A DNA stretch of 64,000 bases from Actinospineispora eucalypti (GTDB taxonomy: Bacteria; Actinomycetota; Actinomycetes; Mycobacteriales; Pseudonocardiaceae). The stretch covers positions 2,728,001-2,792,000 of the forward strand of contig JACHMT010000001.1 in assembly GCA_014208095.1 (NCBI GenBank), read 5' to 3'. Shown here in pieces: positions 50,257 to 58,245 of the stretch. Positions within the stretch are counted from its first letter, which is position 1; each line of letters begins with the position of its first letter. Under the pieces are notes generated by a model. The model made no database searches. It saw only the letters and a program-made list of their open reading frames with translations, and was not told the origin of the DNA. The translations under genes were made by a program, and so were the position numbers.

Positions 50257-51648
50257 TTAGCCGGCGGCGCGCTGGGGGTGGGTGTCTCGGTGGGTTAGGG
50301 GGGTGCGCAGGTTGAGGTGTTCGCGGAGGGTGTTGCCGGTGTAGTGGGTGCGGTAGGCGCCGCGTTCCTGAAGCTCTGGGACGAGCAGGTCGACGATGTC
50401 GTCCAGGCCGTCCGGGATCAGGTAGGGGGTGATGTTGAACCCGTCGACGGCGCCGTGCTGGGCGAACCGGATGAACTTCTCCGCCAGCCCGGCCGGGGTG
50501 CCCACGTGGCCGCGCTGCGGCCCCAGGGCGATCACGGTCTCGCGCAGTGACCAGTTGTTGGCCTCGGCCTTGGCCCGCCACTCGGCCACCACGGCGTGCG
50601 GGTCGGCGATGCGGCGGGCGCCGAACGCCCCGCTGTTCTCCGCGACCACCGGGTCCTCGGCGGGCAACGGGCCGTCCGCGTCCCGGTCGGAGAGGTCCCG
50701 GTTCCACACCAGCCCGGCCAGGTTCAGCGCGGTGGCCGGGGTGACCTGGGCGAACCGCACCCAGCGGGCCTTCTCCCTGGCCTCCTCCTCGGTCGCGCCG
50801 ATGATGATCTCGGTGCCGGGCAGGATGCGCAGGTCGTCGGCGGGCCGGCCGGCGGCGCGCAACCGGTTGCGGATGTCGTCGGCGAAGGCCAGCGCGTCGT
50901 CGAACTCGGTGCCGTGGGCGGAGAAGATCACCTCGGCGTTGCGCGCGGCGAAGTCGCGGCCCTCGGCCGAGTCGCCGGCCTGGAAGATCACCGGATGCCC
51001 CTGGGCACTGCGCGGCAGGGTGGGCGCGAGGTCCACGTCGAACTGCGCGGTGTGTTCCCGCACCCGCACCACCGACTCGGGCTCGGACCAGGCGGGCGCG
51101 TCCGCCGACCGGGCGATCGCGTCGTCGGCCCAGCCGTCCCAGATGGCCCGGGCCACGGTGAGGAACTGCTCGGCGCGGCGGTACCGGTCGGTGTGGTCCA
51201 GGTATCCGCCCCGGCGGAAGTTCGCGCCGGTCCACGCGTTGTCCGTGGTGACGACGTTCCAGCCGGCCCGGCCCTCGGACAGCAGGTCCAGCCCGGACAG
51301 GCGCCGGGCCAGGTCGGCCGGCTCGTTGAACGTGGTGTTCGAGGTGCTGACCAGGCCGATCTTCGAGGTGACCGCGGCCAGCGCGGCCAGCTGGGTGATC
51401 GCGTCCGGGCGGCCGGCCACGTCCAGGTCGTGGATCAGGCCGTCCACCTCGCGCAGCCGCAGCCCCTCGCCGAGGAAGAACGCGTCGAACAGGCCCCGCT
51501 CGGCGGTCTGCGCGACCCGGCGGAACGAGGCCGGGTCGATCTGTGATCCGCTGGCCGGGTCGGACCAGATGGTCCAGTGGTTGACGCCCTGGAAGAACAC
51601 CCCGAAATGCAGCTGGGCGTCCGGGTAGGGCACGTCGGCGCGGCTCAT
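50257..51648 (-). CDS. NtaA/SnaA/DszA-family FMN-dependent monooxygenase
   Basis: A 463-residue LLM-type monooxygenase of the nitrilotriacetate/dibenzothiophene-sulfone branch: LHFGVFFQGVNHWTIWSDP, FDAFFLGEGLR, GLVSTSNTTFNEPADLARRLSGLDLLSEGRAGWNVVT, YRRAEQFLTVARAIWDGW and GHPVIFQAGDSAEGRDFAARNAEVIF. It needs reduced flavin from a partner. The ATG at 51648 overlaps the upstream LLM gene by ATGA. With the transporter and leader peptides nearby, an organosulfur substrate is likely. It ends 18 bases from the repeat array. Confidence 0.9.
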   Translation of the reverse strand: MSRADVPYPDAQLHFGVFFQGVNHWTIWSDPASGSQIDPASFRRVAQTAERGLFDAFFLGEGLRLREVDGLIHDLDVAGRPDAITQLAALAAVTSKIGLVSTSNTTFNEPADLARRLSGLDLLSEGRAGWNVVTTDNAWTGANFRRGGYLDHTDRYRRAEQFLTVARAIWDGWADDAIARSADAPAWSEPESVVRVREHTAQFDVDLAPTLPRSAQGHPVIFQAGDSAEGRDFAARNAEVIFSAHGTEFDDALAFADDIRNRLRAAGRPADDLRILPGTEIIIGATEEEAREKARWVRFAQVTPATALNLAGLVWNRDLSDRDADGPLPAEDPVVAENSGAFGARRIADPHAVVAEWRAKAEANNWSLRETVIALGPQRGHVGTPAGLAEKFIRFAQHGAVDGFNITPYLIPDGLDDIVDLLVPELQERGAYRTHYTGNTLREHLNLRTPLTHRDTHPQRAAG

Positions 51649-52706
51649 CGAGCACCTCCGGGGAGTGTCGCGAAGCGGTTGGCCGGCCGGGGCAGGCCGA
51701 GGGTGGCGCGCAGGGACGTCCCGGCCACCGGGCGCGCGGTCACCCCGGCACGGAGGAGTGCGGGGGTGACCCGGCGGGACAGCTCGCCGAGGTCCTCGTC
51801 CAGCACCAGCGGGTGCAGCCGGACCCCGTGCACCGTGCCGGCCAGCTCGGTGAGCCGCCGGACCAGGCCGTCCGGGGGGCCGGTATAGCGCGGCCGGCCC
51901 CGGTCCGGCCACGGCGTGTGGCGCTCCAGCTCGGCGACCCGTTCGGCCGCCGGCGCGCCGGGGAGGTCCAGCGCGACCTCCAGCTCGGCGAAGCTCAGTG
52001 GGGTGTCGGCGGCCGGGTCGGCGCCGTTCACCAGCGTCACGTCCACCTGGTCGGCGGGCAGCAGCCCGGCCGGGGCGAACACCACCGGTTGCCCTTGCGG
52101 CGGCCGGGGCACGATGGCCGGCCCCTTCACCGCGAACGTGTCACCGGTGAAGTCGATGTAGTGCAGGCGGTCGCGGTCCAGGTAACGGCTGGTGGCGACG
52201 TCCCGGACGACCGCGTCGTCCTCCCAGGAGTCCCACAGGTCCCGGGCCACCCGGACCGAGTCGCGCGCCTCGGCCCGCCTCGCCGGTGAGCCGGAGACCA
52301 GCGGGCGACCCCAGGCGCGCGCCGCTTCGGGTGCGGGGGAGTCGGCGACCACCCAGCCGGCCCGGCCGGCCGAGACATGGTCCAGCGAGGCCAGCTGGGA
52401 GGAGGTGTGGAACGGCTCGGCGTAGCTGGTCGAGATCACCGGGGCGACGCCGAGCACGCTGGTCGAGGCGGCCAGGTAGGCGGCGCGTTCCACGGCGCCG
52501 ATGCGGCCGACCGCGTCGGGGTGGCGTCCCGGGGCGAGTATCTCGTCATCCAGGGTGACCAGGGTGAACCCGGCGTTCTCCGCGATCGCGCCCACCGAGC
52601 GCAGGCGTTGCGGGGTCAGCAGCGCGGCCGGCGGGTGCGCGGCCCGGCGCCAGGCGGCCGGGTGCGAGCCGTCGCCGTCGATCTCCAGCGCGAGGTGCAG
52701 GGGCAT
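51645..52706 (-). CDS. LLM-class flavin-dependent oxidoreductase
   Basis: A 353-residue luciferase-like protein: PPAALLTPQRLRSVGAIAENAGFTLVTLDDE, ASTSVLGVAPVISTSYAEPFHTSSQLASLDHVSAGRAGWVV and VARDLWDSWEDDAVVRD match the family. The C-terminal part is short and divergent, with few FMN-loop residues visible, so it may act with the next gene product as a pair. It is first of the two-gene operon and follows a leader peptide 52 bases upstream. Confidence 0.86.
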   Translation of the reverse strand: MPLHLALEIDGDGSHPAAWRRAAHPPAALLTPQRLRSVGAIAENAGFTLVTLDDEILAPGRHPDAVGRIGAVERAAYLAASTSVLGVAPVISTSYAEPFHTSSQLASLDHVSAGRAGWVVADSPAPEAARAWGRPLVSGSPARRAEARDSVRVARDLWDSWEDDAVVRDVATSRYLDRDRLHYIDFTGDTFAVKGPAIVPRPPQGQPVVFAPAGLLPADQVDVTLVNGADPAADTPLSFAELEVALDLPGAPAAERVAELERHTPWPDRGRPRYTGPPDGLVRRLTELAGTVHGVRLHPLVLDEDLGELSRRVTPALLRAGVTARPVAGTSLRATLGLPRPANRFATLPGGAR

Positions 52707-52758
52707 GGCGGTGCGTCCTTCCGAGGGGGCTGGACAGAGCGCGAGTCGGAAGGGCGGA

Positions 52759-52827
52759 TCAGACCGCGGACGCGGTGCGGCACAGGTCCACGTGGCGGCG
52801 CGAGATCAGCGCGAGTGACCGGTGCAC
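52759..52827 (-). CDS. Leader peptide upstream of the LLM operon
   Basis: A 22-codon GTG frame containing ISRRHVDLCRTASAV, the classic actinobacterial sulfur-operon leader (R-R-H-V-D-L-x-R ... S-A). One cysteine follows DL. TATTTT (52840-52835, minus strand) lies seven bases before the GTG, so it is probably leaderless. A cysteine-sensing attenuation role is inferred from the mycobacterial polycysteine leaders. Confidence 0.82.
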   Translation of the reverse strand: MHRSLALISRRHVDLCRTASAV

Positions 52828-52874
52828 GCTTTCGAAAATACGCGCCCCCGGCCCGCCGTGCCACGAGTTAATCC

Positions 52875-52889
52875 TGACTTGACAAGTCA
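52875..52889. promoter_or_regulatory. Operator-like inverted repeat in the divergent sulfur promoter
   Basis: TGACTTG-A-CAAGTCA is a perfect 7-1-7 inverted repeat that overlaps the -35 element of the plus-strand promoter. It is placed to control both the monooxygenase and transporter operons. The binding protein is unknown. Confidence 0.6.
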
Positions 52890-52906
52890 ACATTGAACGG
52901 TATTAC
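52879..52906 (+). promoter_or_regulatory. Promoter of the GNAT-transporter operon
   Basis: TTGACA (52879-52884) and TATTAC (52901-52906) are 16 bases apart, a strong match to a primary-sigma promoter in otherwise GC-rich DNA. The GNAT start lies downstream, so the earlier open frame is not used. Confidence 0.6.
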
Positions 52907-52967
52907 CTCGAAAGAAGGGACGGGCAGCGTGGCTACCCCGCCGATTTGCCGAGAGAAGGACCCCTCC

Positions 52968-53456
52968 GTGACGTTGCCCGCGCTGGAAGTCCGCCAGGTC
53001 GCGTACGCCGACCCGCTGGTGGCACCCATGCTGGTCGAGCTGTCCCACGAGTACGCCTCCCGCTACGGCCCGGACCACTCGCTCGGCGACATCGAAGCCG
53101 AGATGCGGGCCCGGCCGACCGAGTTCGGCCCACCGGACGGCGGCCTGCTGCTGATCCTGGCCGGCGACCAGCCGGTGGCCGGCGGGGCGTTCCGCCGCTA
53201 CGACGGGCGGACCGCCGAGCTCAAACGGATCTGGACGCACTCCGCGCACCGCCGGCGCGGCCTGGCCCGGCGGGTGCTCACCGAGCTGGAACGGGAGATC
53301 GCCGCGCGCGGCTACCGGCGGATCTACCTGACCACCGGTCCCCGCCAGCCCGAGGCCACCGGCCTCTACCTGGCCACCGGCTACACGCCGCTGTACGACC
53401 GGCGGCTGCCCGCCGAGCGGATCGGGCCGCACCCGTTCCAGAAGGACCTGCCATGA
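52968..53456 (+). CDS. GNAT-family N-acetyltransferase
   Basis: A 162-residue GNAT: AAFRRYDGRTAELKRIWTHSAHRRRGLARRVLTELEREIAARGYRRIYLTTGPRQPEATGLYLATGYTPL-type sequence with the acetyl-CoA loop HRRRGLARR. The GTG at 52968 follows GAGAAGGA. An in-frame GTG at 52929, also with a purine-rich site, would add 13 residues. It overlaps the permease by ATGA and so belongs to the transport operon, where it may acetylate the imported amine or amino acid. Confidence 0.85.
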   Translation: MTLPALEVRQVAYADPLVAPMLVELSHEYASRYGPDHSLGDIEAEMRARPTEFGPPDGGLLLILAGDQPVAGGAFRRYDGRTAELKRIWTHSAHRRRGLARRVLTELEREIAARGYRRIYLTTGPRQPEATGLYLATGYTPLYDRRLPAERIGPHPFQKDLP

Positions 53457-54334
53457 CCGTCGACACGTCGCCGCGCATCCCCGCGCGGCTCGAGGACGAG
53501 GACCCGGCGGCCGGGCTGACCGTGGTGCCCGCCCGGCACCCGGGGCGCTGGGTGGCTACGGCGGTGGTGGCCGTGCTCGCCGCGATGGCGGTGAACGCGC
53601 TGGTCACCAACCCGGCGTGGGACTGGCCGACGGTCGGCCGGTTCCTGTTCGCGCCGTCCATCCTGAACGCGGTCGGGCTGACCCTGTGGCTGACCGTGAT
53701 GGGCATCGTGGTCGGTTTCACGCTCGGCACGGTGCTGGCGCTGATGCGCATGTCGGCCAGCCCGCTGCCGCGCGCGGTCAGCTGGGCGTACATCTGGATC
53801 TTCCGCTCGGTGCCGCTGATCCTGCAGCTGCTGTTCTGGTACAACCTGGCGCTGCTCTACCGGGTGATCGGTTTCGGCGTGCCGTTCGGCCCCGCGCTGT
53901 TCTCCGTGGGCACGATGGACCTGGTCAGCCCGGTGACCGCGGCGGTGCTCGGGCTGGCGCTGCACCAGGCCGCCTACGCGGCCGAGGTGGTGCGCTCCGG
54001 GTTCCTCTCGGTGGACGCCGGCCAGCTGGAGGCGGCGGCCGCCCTGGGCATCCCGAGGCCGCGCCAGTTCCGCCGGATCCTGCTGCCGCAGGCCATGCGG
54101 ACCATCCTGCCCACGGCCGGCAACGAGCTGATCGGCCTGGTCAAGGGCACCTCGGTGGTCTACATCATGGCCCTGAGCGAGCTGTTCTACCAGGTACAGG
54201 TGATCTACACGCGCAACGGCCGGGTGATCCCGCTGCTGCTGGTGGCGGCGATCTGGTACCTGGCGCTGACCACGGTGATGTCCGTGGCGCAGTACTACGT
54301 GGAGCGGCACTTCGGCCGGGGGAGCCGCCGGTGA
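53453..54334 (+). CDS. Polar amino-acid ABC transporter permease
   Basis: A 293-residue HisM/GlnP-type permease. After a cytoplasmic N-terminus there are about six helices. The EAA loop AAALGIPRPRQFRRILLPQAMRTILPTAGNELIGLVKGTSVVYIMALSEL is typical, and FRSVPLILQLLFWYN is a family motif. It is coupled to the ATPase gene by GTGA. It probably works as a homodimer. Confidence 0.92.
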   Translation: MTVDTSPRIPARLEDEDPAAGLTVVPARHPGRWVATAVVAVLAAMAVNALVTNPAWDWPTVGRFLFAPSILNAVGLTLWLTVMGIVVGFTLGTVLALMRMSASPLPRAVSWAYIWIFRSVPLILQLLFWYNLALLYRVIGFGVPFGPALFSVGTMDLVSPVTAAVLGLALHQAAYAAEVVRSGFLSVDAGQLEAAAALGIPRPRQFRRILLPQAMRTILPTAGNELIGLVKGTSVVYIMALSELFYQVQVIYTRNGRVIPLLLVAAIWYLALTTVMSVAQYYVERHFGRGSRR

Positions 54335-55098
54335 GCGCGCCGATGGTGGAGCTGCGCGGGGTGCACAAGAGCTTCGGCACACTGGAGGTGCTGCGCGGCG
54401 TGGACCTGCGGGTGCGTGCGGGCGAGGTGACCGTGGTGCTCGGGCCGTCCGGATCCGGCAAGTCCACTCTGCTGCGGGTGATCAACCACCTGGAGAAGGT
54501 TGACCGCGGTTTCGTCCGGGTGGACGGAGAGCTGATCGGCTACCGCAGGCGAGGGCGGAGGCTGCACGAGCTGGCCGAGCGGCACATCCTGCGCCGGCGC
54601 ACCGAGATCGGCTTCGTGTTCCAGAACTTCAACCTGTTCGGCCACCTGACCGTGCTGGAGAACGTGGTCGAGGCGCCGATCGCGGCGCAGGGCCGGTCCC
54701 GCTCGGAGGCGGAGAAGCACGCCCGCGAGCTGCTGGACCGGGTGGGCCTGTCGGACAAGGCGGACGAGTACCCGCGCCGGCTGTCGGGCGGGCAGCAGCA
54801 GCGGGTGGCGATCGCCCGGGCGCTGGCCGTGCGGCCCAAGCTGCTGCTCTTCGACGAGCCCACCTCGGCGCTGGACCCGGAGCTGGTCGGCGAGGTGCTG
54901 GACGTGATGCGCGACCTGGCGCGCGGCGGCACCACCATGGTCGTGGTCACCCACGAGATCGGGTTCGCCCGCGAGGTGGCGGACACCGTGGTCGTCCTGG
55001 ACGCCGGCCGGATCGTCGAGCAGGGGCCGCCGGCCGAGGTGCTCGACCGCCCCCGCGAGGCGCGCACCCGCGCGTTCCTCGGCAAGGTCCTCGCATGA
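54331..55098 (+). CDS. Polar amino-acid ABC transporter ATPase
   Basis: A 255-residue GlnQ/TcyN-like ATPase: Walker A GPSGSGKST, Q-loop FVFQNFNLFGHLTVLENV, signature LSGGQQQRVAIARAL, Walker B LLLFDEPTSALDPEL and H-loop VVTHEIGFA. It completes the importer with the permease and binding protein. The GTG start overlaps the permease stop. Sulfur-source uptake is inferred from the divergent monooxygenases. Confidence 0.93.
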   Translation: MSAPMVELRGVHKSFGTLEVLRGVDLRVRAGEVTVVLGPSGSGKSTLLRVINHLEKVDRGFVRVDGELIGYRRRGRRLHELAERHILRRRTEIGFVFQNFNLFGHLTVLENVVEAPIAAQGRSRSEAEKHARELLDRVGLSDKADEYPRRLSGGQQQRVAIARALAVRPKLLLFDEPTSALDPELVGEVLDVMRDLARGGTTMVVVTHEIGFAREVADTVVVLDAGRIVEQGPPAEVLDRPREARTRAFLGKVLA

Positions 55099-55114
55099 AC
55101 CCCGGAGGAACCCC

Positions 55115-56066
55115 GTGACCAGGCTGTATGCCCTCATCGTCGTGATGGCCGCGATCCTGGCCACCGGCTGCTCCGGGCCCGACCCGGACCAGGCATCGTC
55201 TACCTCCGACGCACCGACCGTGAACACCGGCCCGGAGCAGAACCGGGTCCGCGCGGAGCGGGTGGACGCCATCGCCGCCAAGGTCCCGGCGGCGGTGCGG
55301 GAGCGCGGCACGCTGATCGTCGGCGACGACGGCAAGGGCACCCCGCCGCTGACCTTCCACGCCGACGACGACGTGACGATGATCGGCGTGGAGGTGGACG
55401 TCGCCCAGCTGGTCGCCGACACCCTCGGGCTGAAGCTGGACCTGCGGCCGACGTCCTGGGCGAACCTGTTCCTCTCCGTGGAGTCCGGGCAGTACGACGC
55501 CGGGTTCTCCAACATCACGGTCACCGAGGAGCGCAAGGACAAGTACGACTTCGCCACCTACCGGGTCGACCTGGTGGCCTTCGAGGCGGCGCGGAACAGC
55601 CCGATCGAGCGGGTGGAGAAGGCGGCGGAAATCGCCGGCAAGGCCGTCGCGGTAACCGCCGGCACCAACCAGGAGCAGATCCTGGTGCGCTGGGACGCGC
55701 GGAACCGGGCGGCCGGGCTGCCGCCGGTGCGCTTCCAGTACTACCAGAGCGCGGGCGACTACTACCTGGCGCTGCGGTCCGGCCGGATCGACCTCTACGT
55801 GGGGCCGAACCCGTCGGTGGCGTACCACGTGGCAACGGCGGGGGAGACCAGGAAGGTCGGCCAGATCAGCGGAGGCGGCCAGGTCGACGCGGACATCGCG
55901 GCGATGACCAGGAAGGGCAGCGGCCTGGCCGGCCGGCCCGCTCGCCGATGCGCTGAACGCGCTGATCCGCAACGGCAAGCTGGCCGAGGTGCTCAACCGC
56001 TGGAACCTGTCCAGCGAGGCCGTCCAGGTGTCCCGGGTCAATCCCCCCGGCCTGCCCCGGAGCTGA
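55115..56066 (+). pseudogene. Amino-acid binding lipoprotein with an apparent frameshift
   Basis: This family 3 solute-binding protein starts with a lipoprotein signal (MTRLYALIVVMAAILATGCSG, lipobox LATGC). It shows GTLIVGDDGKGTPPLTFHADDD, NLFLSVESGQYDAGFSNITVTEERKDKYDF and GQISGGGQVDADIAAMTRKGSGLA. After that the frame reads unlike the family, but removing one GGCC from the triple GGCC at 55927-55938 restores PLADALNALIRNGKLAEVLNRWNL and a stop at 56066, giving 315 residues. As written, translation runs to 56107 with a wrong C-terminus. It may be a real mutation, a phase switch or a sequencing error. Confidence 0.8.
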
Positions 56067-56108
56067 ACGACTCACCTGCTCTACCCGCGCCGCACGCCGC
56101 ACTGTGAG

Positions 56109-56176
56109 GAAGATCCACATCAACCTCATACACCTTTTCTCGGCTCAGGAGGTGCGTGAGGTTGATGTCGATCTTC
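56109..56176. repeat. Long hairpin of the AGATCGACATCA type, copy 2
   Basis: GAAGATCCACATCAACCTCA (56109-56128) pairs with 56157-56176 over 20 bases with one mismatch. It is related to the hairpin at 44551-44614. Confidence 0.78.
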
Positions 56177-56200
56177 AGCTGGGTGGGGTGCCAGTCCAGG

Positions 56201-56473
56201 GATCGGCTTGGACGGCGCGGCTGGGTGGTCTCCCGCCGCTCGGGTGCCGCCCGTTGCGTGCGGCTTCATCGAGCGCTGGCTGAGTCCGGTGTTTTTCATG
56301 ATCGAAAAGGACTGCACCAGCGCTCGATGAATGACGCCAGCTCGGACCCGCTAAACGTTGTTCCGGCAATTACGGCGCGTGGCGAAAGAGGGCGCCGGGT
56401 GCCCAGGCGAAGCGCAACGGGCGGCACCCGAGTGGCGGGGGACCGCCCAACCGCGCCGTCCGAGCTGTCTTGA
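56201..56473. repeat. Inverted-arm element, copy C
   Basis: The left arm 56201-56258 (GATCGGCTTGGACGGCGCGG ... CTCGGGTGCCGCCCGTTGCG) and right arm 56413-56473 are inverted copies. A perfect 15-bp hairpin lies between them: TTCATCGAGCGCTGG (56265-56279) with 56317-56331. Confidence 0.82.
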
Positions 56474-56531
56474 ACCGGCACCGCCGTGAAACCGGCACCG
56501 GTGTCCAACCGGCACTCGTGTCCGGGTCCGG

Positions 56532-57626
56532 TCAGGGCGCGACGGCGGTGAACAGGAAGCTGGCGAAGATCAGCAGGTGCACCGCGCCCTGCAGCACGGT
56601 GGCCCGGCCGGCTACCACGGTGAGCGTGCTGACCAGCATGCTCAGCGCGAGCAGGATCATCTCGGTGCCGCTGAGGCCGAGTACCAGCGGCCCGGGCAGC
56701 CAGATCATCGCCGCCGCCAGTACGGGGATGGTGAGGCCGATGCTGGCCAGCGCGGAGCCGAGCGCCAGGTTGTAGCTGGTCTGCAGCCGGTCCCGGCGGG
56801 CGGCGCGCACGGCGGCCAGCGTCTCGGGCAGCAGCACCACCAGCGCGATGGCCACACCGACCACGGTCAGCGGCGCACCGATCGCGCTCACCCCGGCCTC
56901 GATCGCCGGGGACACTGTCTTGGCCAGCCCGACCACGGCCACCAGCGACATGATCAGCAGCACCAGGCTGAGCACGGTGGTGCGGTTGGACGGCGGGGGC
57001 AGGTGCTCTTCCGGGCGCTCCTGGCCGTCGGCCGGCTCCACCGGCAGGAAGTAGTCACGGTGCCGCACGGTCTGCACGAACACGTACACGGAATAGAGGG
57101 CGAGCGAGACCACGGCGGCGAAGCCCAGCTGCGCGGCCGAGAAGGTCCCACCGGGCGTACTGGTAGTGACGCTGGGTAGCACCAGGCACAGGGTGGCCAG
57201 CGCGGCGACGGTGGCCAGCGCGCCGCTGCTGCCCTCCGCGTTGAACGCCACGACGTGGTGCCGCAACGCACCTACCACGAGGCACAGCCCCACGATGCCG
57301 TTGCAGGTGATCATCACGGCGGCGAACACGGTGTCCCGGGCCAGGGTGGCCGCGTCCGGCCCGCCGGACAGCATGAGGCTCAGGATGAGCCCCACCTCGA
57401 TCACGGTCACCGCGATGGCCAGGATCAGCGACCCGTACGGCTCGCCCACCCGGTGCGCCACCACCTCCGCGTGGTGCACCGCCACCAGCACGGCACCGAC
57501 CAGCAGGGCCGCGACCACCGCCACCAGCAGCGGCGGGAGCTGGCGACCCCAGACCCCGGCGAGCAGCAGCAGCGCCACGACCGGCGTGATCGTGGTCCGC
57601 TTGCTGTGGTTACCGGCGGCGCTCAC
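56532..57626 (-). CDS. Ca2+/H+ (cation/proton) antiporter, ChaA/CAX type
   Basis: A 364-residue membrane protein with about 11 helices. It has the two alpha-repeat motifs of the CaCA superfamily: GEPYGSLILAIAVTVIEVGLILSLM in the first half and NLALGSALASIGLTIPVLAA in the second, with conserved acidic residues in the helices. It exports Ca2+ or Na+ in exchange for protons. GTG start at 57626. No obvious operon partner. It converges with the sulfur transport operon across the repeat region. Confidence 0.9.
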   Translation of the reverse strand: MSAAGNHSKRTTITPVVALLLLAGVWGRQLPPLLVAVVAALLVGAVLVAVHHAEVVAHRVGEPYGSLILAIAVTVIEVGLILSLMLSGGPDAATLARDTVFAAVMITCNGIVGLCLVVGALRHHVVAFNAEGSSGALATVAALATLCLVLPSVTTSTPGGTFSAAQLGFAAVVSLALYSVYVFVQTVRHRDYFLPVEPADGQERPEEHLPPPSNRTTVLSLVLLIMSLVAVVGLAKTVSPAIEAGVSAIGAPLTVVGVAIALVVLLPETLAAVRAARRDRLQTSYNLALGSALASIGLTIPVLAAAMIWLPGPLVLGLSGTEMILLALSMLVSTLTVVAGRATVLQGAVHLLIFASFLFTAVAP

Positions 57627-57672
57627 CCGGCCAGACTGTCACAACCCCGCCGGACAGCCGGTGGGACACGCC

Positions 57673-57855
57673 TCACTCCGAGGGCCGGCGGTGCCGGCCG
57701 CCGAGGCCCCGGCGTCCGGCCAACTGGCCGATCTTGTCCTGCTCGGAATGAGCCCCGCCGACCCGGGCGGGAACCCGGTGCGAACCCGATGTGTTCCCCG
57801 CGCTCTGGGTGATCCGCAACGCGCGCAGCTCGTCATAGATCGGCGTAAAGCTCAC
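57673..57855 (-). CDS. Small hypothetical protein, leaderless
   Basis: A 60-residue frame starting MSFTPIYDELRALRITQ, a helical start, then basic and glycine-rich. TAGAGT lies eight bases before the GTG on the minus strand, a leaderless signal. It lies between the antiporter and the DnaA-box pair. No domain is recognised, and only the -10 and the codon pattern of the first third support it. Confidence 0.45.
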   Translation of the reverse strand: MSFTPIYDELRALRITQSAGNTSGSHRVPARVGGAHSEQDKIGQLAGRRGLGGRHRRPSE

Positions 57856-58245
57856 GATGCGTCACTCTATCGACGGCGCTCTGACCGAGGTTATCCACAA
57901 CTGTGGATAACGCTGTGGTGTATCGATGATGCAGAATCCACGCGGTCGAGGGAAACAAGGGGTGACGCTCAGATGGACAGAACTACACACGGTGACCGCA
58001 GACTGATGACCTCCGGTCGCGGCGGTCGCGATTTGTCGATCTCCGTTTGGCCGCTCGTCACTCGTTCGGCGTGGAACTACCGGGTCGCCCGCCGTTCGTT
58101 TGGTTGCGAGGCGTAGCGCTGCGCGCGATCGGTACACCCGTTGGAGGCATGACGCGAGGCACATCTAAGGTCACCTCGGCTGCCGCCCGTTACTTTCGTT
58201 CGGGTGCGTCGTTGGTCCGACTGGATTTCCTTATGAGGGGACGGG
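57856..58245. other. Intergenic region with inverted DnaA boxes
   Basis: About 390 bases, of lower GC than the genes. The only clear element is the pair of DnaA boxes at 57891-57910. A 47-codon frame at 57973-58116 has no ribosome site and is not counted. The last part should contain the promoter of the L,D-transpeptidase gene, but no convincing hexamers were found. Confidence 0.6.
57890..57911. other. Two inverted consensus DnaA boxes
   Basis: TTATCCACA (57891-57899) and its reverse complement TGTGGATAA (57902-57910) are separated by two bases and flanked by G and C, so the arms extend to 10 bp. Each is a perfect 9-base DnaA box. No AT-rich unwinding region or dnaA gene is nearby, so this is not an origin. 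Confidence 0.6.

Larger units (their letters stand above)
56067..56531. repeat. Non-coding region with two nested palindromic elements
   Basis: About 465 bases between the binding-protein gene and the antiporter gene. It holds the long hairpin 56109-56176 and the inverted-arm element C (56201-56473) with its central hairpin 56265-56331. No gene is supported. Confidence 0.78.

Noticed and set aside
57890..57911. A replication origin at the DnaA-box pair.
   Set aside because: Only two boxes, with no AT-rich region and no dnaA, dnaN or gyr genes nearby.
57973..58116. A 47-codon frame between the DnaA boxes and the L,D-transpeptidase gene.
   Set aside because: No ribosome site or leaderless -10, and the composition is not gene-like.
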